Positions 58,560 through 64,000 of a stretch of DNA of 64,000 nt are shown piece after piece; the first letter of the stretch is position 1; every line of letters starts with the position of its first letter. Both the position numbers and the translations under genes were made by a program. This DNA comes from an uncultured Erwinia sp. (GTDB taxonomy: Bacteria > Pseudomonadota > Gammaproteobacteria > Enterobacterales > Enterobacteriaceae). Location: NCBI GenBank assembly GCA_945290265.1, contig CALYQW010000001.1, positions 186,001-250,000 of the forward strand. Direction: 5' to 3'. The notes below the pieces were generated by a model that was not told the DNA's origin, did not search any database, and worked only from the letters and a program-made list of their open reading frames with translations.

Positions 58560-59948
58560 ATGTTAAATCACATTTCTGTTGAAGATTTATCGCTTAACCG
58601 GTTTCACTGGCTACTGACCCTGCGCTCCGGAGGCGGCTCTTTTATTGATGGCTATGTGCTGAGTATTATTGGTATCGCCATGACAAAAGTGTCACCCGCA
58701 CTGGGCCTGAATGCCTTCTGGGAAGGTCTGATCGCTGCCTCAGCGCTGATCGGTATTTTCTTTGGTGGCTTTATTGGCGGGGTGCTCACTGACCGCCTGG
58801 GCCGGCGTATTTTATATTTTGTCGGACCCACGCTGTTTGTCGTCTGTTCGCTGGCGCAGTACTGGGTGCAAAGTGGCGAAGTGCTGTTTGCCTTACGCTT
58901 TCTCAACGGTATCGCGGTAGGGATTGAATACCCGGTGGCAACCGCCTTCCTGGTGGAGTTCTTACCGAAAAAATATCGCGGCCCCTGCCTCGCCACGCTG
59001 ACCATTCTGTGGTTTGCCGGTGCCACCAGCGCTTATCTGATCGGTGAAGCCATTTTACACCTGGGCGGCCCTGATGCCTGGCGTCTGACGCTGGCCAGCG
59101 CCGCGATTATTGGCGCTCTGCTGTTTATCGTCCGCCTGGGGACACCGGAGTCACCGCGCTGGTTAATCAGCAAGGGACAGCCTGATAAAGCCGAAGCCAT
59201 TATCCGCCGCGTCTATGGCGCGGATTTTGGCCTGCAAAATTTACCGCCGCTGCCAGAGAACAGCAGGCTCTCTTTGCGCGATCTGCTGCACTCTGGCTAT
59301 GGCAAGCGGATGGCCTTTGTGTCGATATTCTGGACCTGCTCGGTGATCCCGGTATTTGCCGTGTATGCCTTTGCACCCAAAGTGCTGGAAGCGCTGCATC
59401 TGAGCGGCAACCGGGCGGCCTACGGCTCGGTAGCCATCACTCTGCTGTTTGTGGTGGGCTGCATTATCGCCACCCGGCTGGTGAACACCCTGGGCCGCCG
59501 CCGGCTGTTGTTACACAGCTTTCTCTGGTCTGGTCTGGCGCTGCTGCTGTTAGGCGTTCAGCGTGAAGGCGACTCATTGCTGGTTCTGGTGATGTTCTGT
59601 GCTTACGCACTGTTTATCGGCGGAGCGCAGGTGCTGCAGCTGGTGTACCCCAATGAAATTTTCCCCACGGAAATTCGTGCTGCCGCCGTGGGGATTGGCA
59701 CCTCGATGTCGCGTATTGGCGCGGCGGCAGGCACCTGGCTGGTTCCCCTTTCGCTGCACAGCCTCGGGATTGCCAATACCATGTATATCGCCGCCGGCAT
59801 CACCTTTTTCGGGCTGATGGTCTCCTGGTTTCTTGCCCCGGAAACCGCTGCACGCAGTCTGGAAGATGCCGCCTCACTGCATGAACAGCACACCCGGCCG
59901 CGGGCTGCGGAACGCCTGGCGAAAAATACCGCCTGGAAACCCCACTGA
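58560..59948 (+). CDS. MFS transporter, sugar-porter/aromatic acid type
   Basis: A 462-residue protein with 12 TM segments. The loop signature GGVLTDRLGRRILYFVGP lies between TM2 and TM3, and the sugar-porter-type LGTPESPRWLISKGQPDKAE follows TM6. Members include aromatic acid and metabolite importers. Its neighbours are a GlxA-type regulator (convergent) and a UbiD decarboxylase, which suggests uptake of a hydroxyaromatic acid. The 268 bases before it follow a terminator and contain its promoter. Confidence 0.85.
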   Translation: MLNHISVEDLSLNRFHWLLTLRSGGGSFIDGYVLSIIGIAMTKVSPALGLNAFWEGLIAASALIGIFFGGFIGGVLTDRLGRRILYFVGPTLFVVCSLAQYWVQSGEVLFALRFLNGIAVGIEYPVATAFLVEFLPKKYRGPCLATLTILWFAGATSAYLIGEAILHLGGPDAWRLTLASAAIIGALLFIVRLGTPESPRWLISKGQPDKAEAIIRRVYGADFGLQNLPPLPENSRLSLRDLLHSGYGKRMAFVSIFWTCSVIPVFAVYAFAPKVLEALHLSGNRAAYGSVAITLLFVVGCIIATRLVNTLGRRRLLLHSFLWSGLALLLLGVQREGDSLLVLVMFCAYALFIGGAQVLQLVYPNEIFPTEIRAAAVGIGTSMSRIGAAAGTWLVPLSLHSLGIANTMYIAAGITFFGLMVSWFLAPETAARSLEDAASLHEQHTRPRAAERLAKNTAWKPH

Positions 59949-59962
59949 AGCCAGCGCCACCT

Positions 59963-60991
59963 TTACGCTTTGATCAGCTTCTCCACCGCACGGCGGCGTT
60001 TGCGGAAGGAACTGGGGGTTTCACCGTATTGTTTACGGAACCAGGCGATAAGGTGCGAAGCATCAGCAAAACCGGTGGCGCTGGCAATGGCATTAATGCT
60101 GTTGCTGGAGTCCGCCATCAGCTTGCGCGCCTGCTCCAGACGCATCCGCCGCCAGTAAACCGCGGCAGAAGAGCCGGTGCATTTGCTGAAGATGATATTA
60201 AGCTGGCGAAAGGTGACACCGGCAAAATCCGCGACTTCCCCCAGCGGCACCGGAGAATCCAGATGATGGCGCATAAAGCCGATCACCCGGCTGACCAGCT
60301 CATTTTCATAGCCGTCCGGTTGATTAACACCGGCTTTCTGCCGGTTTTTTTTCACCGCGACGGCAGGCTCTTCCACCAGCAGATATTTCAGTACCTTTTG
60401 TGAACGTACCAGACCACAGTGCTGACGAATTAAATCTGCCGCCAGGTCGATAGCCGTGCCGCCCGGACAGGAGATGATGCCGCCGTCTTTAATATAGGTT
60501 TTATCGATCACCGGCATGGCTTGCGGAAAGCGCTGGCGAAATTCATCGCGGGTGGTGAAATGGATCGCACAGTAGCGCCCATCCAGCAGACCGGCATTAC
60601 CGACCACAAAGGCACCGCTGCACAGGGTAATAATCGGCACGCCGCGCGCATGCAGCTCGCGCAGCGCCTGTAACAGCCAGGGCGGCGACTGGCGGGTTTC
60701 TTCCAGTAAGCCGCCTGCCACCACGAAGTAATCCCAGTCTCTGGCAAAGTCGAGGGCGGCGGTGGGCGATACCGGTAAGCCACAGCTGGCGGTGACCGGC
60801 TGGTTATCACAGGTCATCCACTCCCAGCGGCAGAAGATTTGCCGGCTGTCGAACGATTCATCGGCAGCAAAGCGCAGCGACTCCACCAGCCCGGCCACTG
60901 CGGCCAGGGTGAACTGCTTCATCAGCAAAAAGCCGATGGTGAGATCCGGTCTCGGCGCGGAGAGCGGCGTACTGGTTATTGGCTGTGACAT
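59963..60991 (-). CDS. GlxA-type AraC regulator with DJ-1/PfpI domain
   Basis: A 342-residue protein. Residues about 18-205 form a DJ-1/PfpI-like sensor (FVVAGGLLEE, PIITLCSGAFVVGNAGLLDG with the nucleophile-elbow Cys, and CPGGTAIDLAADLI), and the last 100 residues are an AraC HTH pair (AVYWRRMRLEQARKLM, SASGFADASHLIAW in part). Such regulators respond to small metabolites. Convergent with the MFS gene by 14 bases and divergent from ubiD, so it probably controls both. Confidence 0.9.
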   Translation of the reverse strand: MSQPITSTPLSAPRPDLTIGFLLMKQFTLAAVAGLVESLRFAADESFDSRQIFCRWEWMTCDNQPVTASCGLPVSPTAALDFARDWDYFVVAGGLLEETRQSPPWLLQALRELHARGVPIITLCSGAFVVGNAGLLDGRYCAIHFTTRDEFRQRFPQAMPVIDKTYIKDGGIISCPGGTAIDLAADLIRQHCGLVRSQKVLKYLLVEEPAVAVKKNRQKAGVNQPDGYENELVSRVIGFMRHHLDSPVPLGEVADFAGVTFRQLNIIFSKCTGSSAAVYWRRMRLEQARKLMADSSNSINAIASATGFADASHLIAWFRKQYGETPSSFRKRRRAVEKLIKA

Positions 60992-61163
60992 CGTAATCAG
61001 GTTCCCGTATGCCGCTCAGAGATGCTGGTCGCATTGACTCATGAATATCATAAAATTATAGTTTTGGTGAAAACAATTAGCCTGAGAACTATAACCGCTG
61101 CGCACCGCAATAACCGGGTGCTCCCCCCTTATCCGGCACTGTCTTCACCGTAAGGAAAGCCTG

Positions 61164-62633
61164 ATGAAATATTATGCCGATCTGCGAAGTTACATCAACG
61201 CGCTCGATGCCATGGGCGACATTATGCATATTTATCGTGAAGTTGACGGCGATTATGAGCCGAGCGCGATCACCCGTCTGAGCTGTGAGATCCAGTCGCC
61301 TGCCCCGCTGTTTCACCATATCACCGGCATGGCCAAAGGCTTTCGCCTGTTTGGCGCACCGGCGGCACTTTCCTCCTGCCGCACGATGCCTTACGCGCGG
61401 GTGGCGATGTCGCTGGGATTAGCCCCGGACACCAGCGGCACGCAAATCATTGAAGCGCTGTATGCTGCCCGCCATAAGCCCGGCATTCCCCCGCGACGCG
61501 TCAGCGCTGCTGATGCACCCTGCCAGCAGAATATTTTCCGTGGTGAGCAGGCCAGCCTTGACCGTTTTCCCATTCCGTTTGCCCATCAGCAGGACGGTGG
61601 CCGCTACGCGAACACCTGGGGCACCCTGATTGTAAAAACTCCTGACGGTAAGTGGGTGAACTGGTCGATTGCGCGCGTAATGAAAGTGGATGGCAAACGT
61701 ATGGCGGCGTTAATTGTGCCGAGCCAGCATATCGGCCAGATCTGGGCGCAGTGGGTCGCGCGTGGCGAAGCGATGCCTTACGCGCTGGTGCAGGGTCCGG
61801 CCCCGGCGGTCTCCTGCGTGTCCGGGATCCCCATCCCGGCCAACGCTGATGAAGCAGATTATATTGGTGCGCTGGCGGGGGAACCGGTGGCGGTGGTTAA
61901 GGCCATCAGCGTCGATCTTGACGTACCGGCAAGCGCCGAGATTGTGATTGAGGGGCATGTGTCGCTGGAGCGTGACTGTATGGAAGGCCCCTACGGCGAA
62001 TACGGCGGTTTTCTGGGGGAAGGATGTTCCGCGCAGCCGACCTTTCAGGTCGAAACCATCACCCATCGCGATGACCCCATCTGGCCGATATCTGCCACCG
62101 GCCGCCCAATCGAAGAATCCAATACCCTGTGGGCGCTCGGGCTGGCGGCCGATGCGCTGACCCATCTGCGCGCGGCAGGTGTGCCGGTAAAGACCAGCTG
62201 GATCCCGGAAGATTCAGCGGTACACTGGCTGCTGGTGGTGATGCCACAGGACTGGCGCGCACAGCTGCCGGGGGTATCCAGCGGCGAGCTGGCCCAACGC
62301 GTGGGCGAGATTTTATTCAGCACCAGCGCAATGGTGTTTATCCCCAAAGTGTATCTGGTGGATGATGATATTGACCCCACTAACCTGCGCGACGTTGCCT
62401 GGGTGCTGGCCACCCGCGTCCACCCGACCGGACGCCGGGCGGTGTTTGACGATCAGCGCGTTATCCGCCTGCCGCAGTGTTATGAAGAAGAAGAATATAT
62501 TGCCGGTAAAGGCGCGAAAGTGGTGTTTGATACCCTGCAGGAGCGACGTCACCGTCATGCCTCTTTTGCTGAGGGCTTCCCGCCAGAAATCCGGCAGCGG
62601 GTGCTGGAGAAGTGGTCGCAGGATGAGAGCTAA
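61164..62633 (+). CDS. UbiD-family prenyl-FMN-dependent aromatic acid decarboxylase
   Basis: A 489-residue UbiD enzyme. The catalytic residues match fungal Fdc1 spacing: Arg171 in SIARVM, Glu274 and Glu279 in MEGPYGEYGGF. WGTLIV and EESNTLWALG are further family parts. It would decarboxylate a hydroxybenzoate- or cinnamate-like acid with prenylated FMN. No UbiX/VdcB-type flavin prenyltransferase or VdcD partner is adjacent, so the cofactor must come from elsewhere (probably the housekeeping ubiX). The distinct sequence and transporter context argue against it being the ubiquinone-pathway UbiD. Confidence 0.9.
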   Translation: MKYYADLRSYINALDAMGDIMHIYREVDGDYEPSAITRLSCEIQSPAPLFHHITGMAKGFRLFGAPAALSSCRTMPYARVAMSLGLAPDTSGTQIIEALYAARHKPGIPPRRVSAADAPCQQNIFRGEQASLDRFPIPFAHQQDGGRYANTWGTLIVKTPDGKWVNWSIARVMKVDGKRMAALIVPSQHIGQIWAQWVARGEAMPYALVQGPAPAVSCVSGIPIPANADEADYIGALAGEPVAVVKAISVDLDVPASAEIVIEGHVSLERDCMEGPYGEYGGFLGEGCSAQPTFQVETITHRDDPIWPISATGRPIEESNTLWALGLAADALTHLRAAGVPVKTSWIPEDSAVHWLLVVMPQDWRAQLPGVSSGELAQRVGEILFSTSAMVFIPKVYLVDDDIDPTNLRDVAWVLATRVHPTGRRAVFDDQRVIRLPQCYEEEEYIAGKGAKVVFDTLQERRHRHASFAEGFPPEIRQRVLEKWSQDES

Positions 62634-63090
62634 GCGGAGATGCCTGCCTGTTTTACTGCATGCAGGCTGTATGATTTTACAGCAGATAAGCTGTATTTTG
62701 CATTTACAGCCTGTAGGTTGATTAAACAAGCTTTAACCCGTTATCTTGTAATAGATATACTGCAATCATAATTTTCTTCATAATAGTTACGATTAATACA
62801 CACATTTCAAATTGGCGACAAAATAAATAACTCCTTGCCACCCTACGTGGTAGATGTATAATTCTCGCACCCATAAAACTATGCGACACCTAAATACTCT
62901 TTAAATAGAATAAAGACAACACTATATTCTTATTTAATTCATTCCCATAATTATATTACTGATTCCTTCATACATTCTATCCTCATTTTCAGACAGGGAA
63001 AACATTAAAAAAAATAACTAAATAATAGTTTAATGAGTAAGAAAGAATTCTGGTTATCGGCGAAAATAATATTTCACCCGGAGAAAAAAG
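62634..63090. other. AT-rich intergenic region with nested inverted repeats
   Basis: No gene is seen. Near its start four related half-sites lie close together: CAGGCTGTA (62663-62671) opposite TACAGCCTG (62705-62713), with TACAGC (62678-62683) opposite GCTGTA (62690-62695) nested inside and TTTT after it. It could be the ubiD terminator or an operator. From about 62730 composition falls to strongly AT-rich, which marks a change of DNA origin. Confidence 0.55.
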
Positions 63091-63624
63091 TTGAACTATG
63101 ATCAAATAGCCATCCTGACTCTAAACAACCTGCAGATGTTATTGGATAACCTTAGAATCCCATTAGCGGTTGGCCCAATAAATCAGGAAGATTATCTAAT
63201 TTTAACTTCGGGATTTTCAGAGCTGGAGTGGGGCAATGGGTTCTGCATGCAGGGCAACAAAGATGAAAAATTTGAGTTTTGCCTGAAATTACTGTCAGGT
63301 CCGATGAAACACATACCTGCAGGCGCAGCGTTGTGTATCTACGACGAAACAACAGAATCTATAGAAATTCATTTTGTTGAGTCGTTCGTTCGTGATAATA
63401 AAGAGCATCCACTGTACGGTCAGATGTTTACTATAACTTTGTGGGCAGTTTACCTTTTTGGCGCTGCTGTCGGTTGCCATCAGATACGAATACATGATGC
63501 GGTTAACCAAAAGGTAGTAGAACACTATAGAAAATTTGGCTTCGAAGGCGATGTTCATCTGCTCAGCGCATCATTTGCTACACTTGGTGATGTGGTCAGA
63601 CAGTACGTCAAAAACGGTAGATAA
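63091..63624 (+). CDS. GNAT-like N-acetyltransferase family protein
   Basis: A 177-residue protein starting at TTG (63091) with GGAG 7 bases before it. The C-terminal part has the GNAT-like run ALCIYDETTESIEIHFVESF, then LYGQMFTITLWAVYLFGA and AVNQKVVEHYRKFGFE, the last being the usual N-x-x-A/V-x-x-x-Y-x-K-x-G-F closing motif. Substrate is unknown. Composition is much more AT-rich than the core genes, and a small ORF follows on the same strand, so the pair may be acquired. Confidence 0.6.
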   Translation: MNYDQIAILTLNNLQMLLDNLRIPLAVGPINQEDYLILTSGFSELEWGNGFCMQGNKDEKFEFCLKLLSGPMKHIPAGAALCIYDETTESIEIHFVESFVRDNKEHPLYGQMFTITLWAVYLFGAAVGCHQIRIHDAVNQKVVEHYRKFGFEGDVHLLSASFATLGDVVRQYVKNGR

Positions 63625-63711
63625 TTTTTTGTACACTGGTATAATATTTCGCCACTGTCTGTGAAAGACACTGCAACGGCATCAATGAGGTTTACCTCAA
63701 GAGAGGAATAT

Positions 63712-63888
63712 ATGGTACATACGCAAAGTGACAAAAAGACCGTACAGTATAGTGTTACTGAGGTTTTTTCTCGCATCGGCGTGGCTATGGAAGAACTTCT
63801 CCAGGCAAGCCCTCATATGTGGCACGAAGGTAAGTTCAGTGGCCATGAGATACATGGCGAACAGAAAAATAAGCAAAAAGCAGCATAA
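63712..63888 (+). CDS. Small uncharacterised ORF (58 residues)
   Basis: ATG at 63712 has AGAGGAAT just upstream, better than the GTG 51 bases earlier. The product reads MVHTQSDKKTVQYSVTEVFS at the start, with a short amphipathic helix (RIGVAMEELLQASPHMW) and a Lys/Gln-rich end. I do not recognise it. It follows the GNAT-like gene by 87 bases and is closed by a terminator, so it is probably a real gene. Confidence 0.55.
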   Translation: MVHTQSDKKTVQYSVTEVFSRIGVAMEELLQASPHMWHEGKFSGHEIHGEQKNKQKAA

Positions 63889-63908
63889 CTTTCCCTTTGC
63901 GTTACACA

Positions 63909-63945
63909 CAACACCCAGCATTTGTCGGGTGTTGTACTTTTTGTA
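63909..63945 (+). terminator. Rho-independent terminator after the small ORF
   Basis: CAACACCC (63909-63916) and GGGTGTTG (63927-63934) form an 8-bp stem, followed within a few bases by CTTTTTG. Confidence 0.75.
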
Positions 63946-64000
63946 CACTCTCCATACTCTAACCTGCTGCATCATCCTGACTATCTTAAGTAAATTTTCA

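Overview
The window looks like chromosomal DNA of a plant-associated enterobacterium, most likely Erwiniaceae (Erwinia or a close relative). The conserved backbone has the Escherichia-type order, read in reverse: pmbA, darP (yjgA), mpl, fbp, ppa, ytfP-tamB-tamA, ytfL, ytfK, cysQ, cpdB (decayed), ytfB, fklB, rplI-rpsR-priB-rpsF. Accessory genes inserted between these point to life on plants: a pectate lyase, a hydroxyproline catabolic locus, a UbiD-type aromatic acid decarboxylase and two giant effector-like proteins. The genus is an inference from gene content; no rRNA or tRNA lies in the window.

Layout. 1-2238: the end of a tellurium-resistance-associated metabolic module (StiP/PELOTA protein, HpcH/HpaI aldolase, terW). 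2290-3189: an orphan fimbrial-type secreted protein. 3527-8145: pmbA, darP, mpl, fbp. 8230-11505: two tandem methyl-accepting chemotaxis proteins with FliA-type promoters. 11779-12309: ppa. 12409-21257: a complete-looking 4-hydroxyproline catabolic locus (epimerase, three-subunit dehydrogenase, deaminase, semialdehyde dehydrogenase, permease, AraC regulator), in which the semialdehyde dehydrogenase is frameshifted. 21296-24253: a 985-residue protein with an OspG/NleH-like kinase domain. 24388-32167: ytfP, tamB, tamA, ytfL (msrA, expected between tamA and ytfL, is absent). 32501-35531: pectate lyase without signal peptide, an LprI-type lipoprotein-inhibitor-like protein, ytfK, cysQ. 35822-37109: cpdB pseudogene. 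37175-40258: ytfB, fklB, and the rpsF-priB-rpsR-rplI ribosomal operon.

40495-40640 is a mazE antitoxin remnant. 40665-48385 holds a BglG-type regulator and an eight-gene operon of PTS-like proteins (PRD, SFCGS, DUF4312, DUF4311, DUF4310) with a deacetylase, a DgaE-type ammonia lyase and a DgaF-type aldolase. This is a poorly described uptake and breakdown system, probably for an amino-sugar-acid. 48783-49214 is a decayed nucleotidyltransferase. 49253-52837 is a 1194-residue protein ending in a HExxH zinc-protease motif. 53173-57003 is a second catabolic operon (DapA-like lyase, aldehyde dehydrogenase, FAD oxidase), divergent from a YddG-type exporter. 58560-62633 is an MFS transporter, a GlxA-type regulator and a UbiD decarboxylase. 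The last 1.4 kb is AT-rich, with a GNAT-like protein and a 58-residue ORF.

How it fits together. Hydroxyproline-rich plant wall protein and pectin degradation, chemotaxis and aromatic acid decarboxylation would suit a plant coloniser. The two giant proteins are the best candidates for undescribed biology: both sit alone at borders of core blocks, both look AT-rich beside their neighbours, both have hairpins in their leaders, and each carries a recognisable enzyme motif only in its last quarter. The several pseudogenes (cpdB, mazE, the nucleotidyltransferase, the semialdehyde dehydrogenase) suggest ongoing gene loss.
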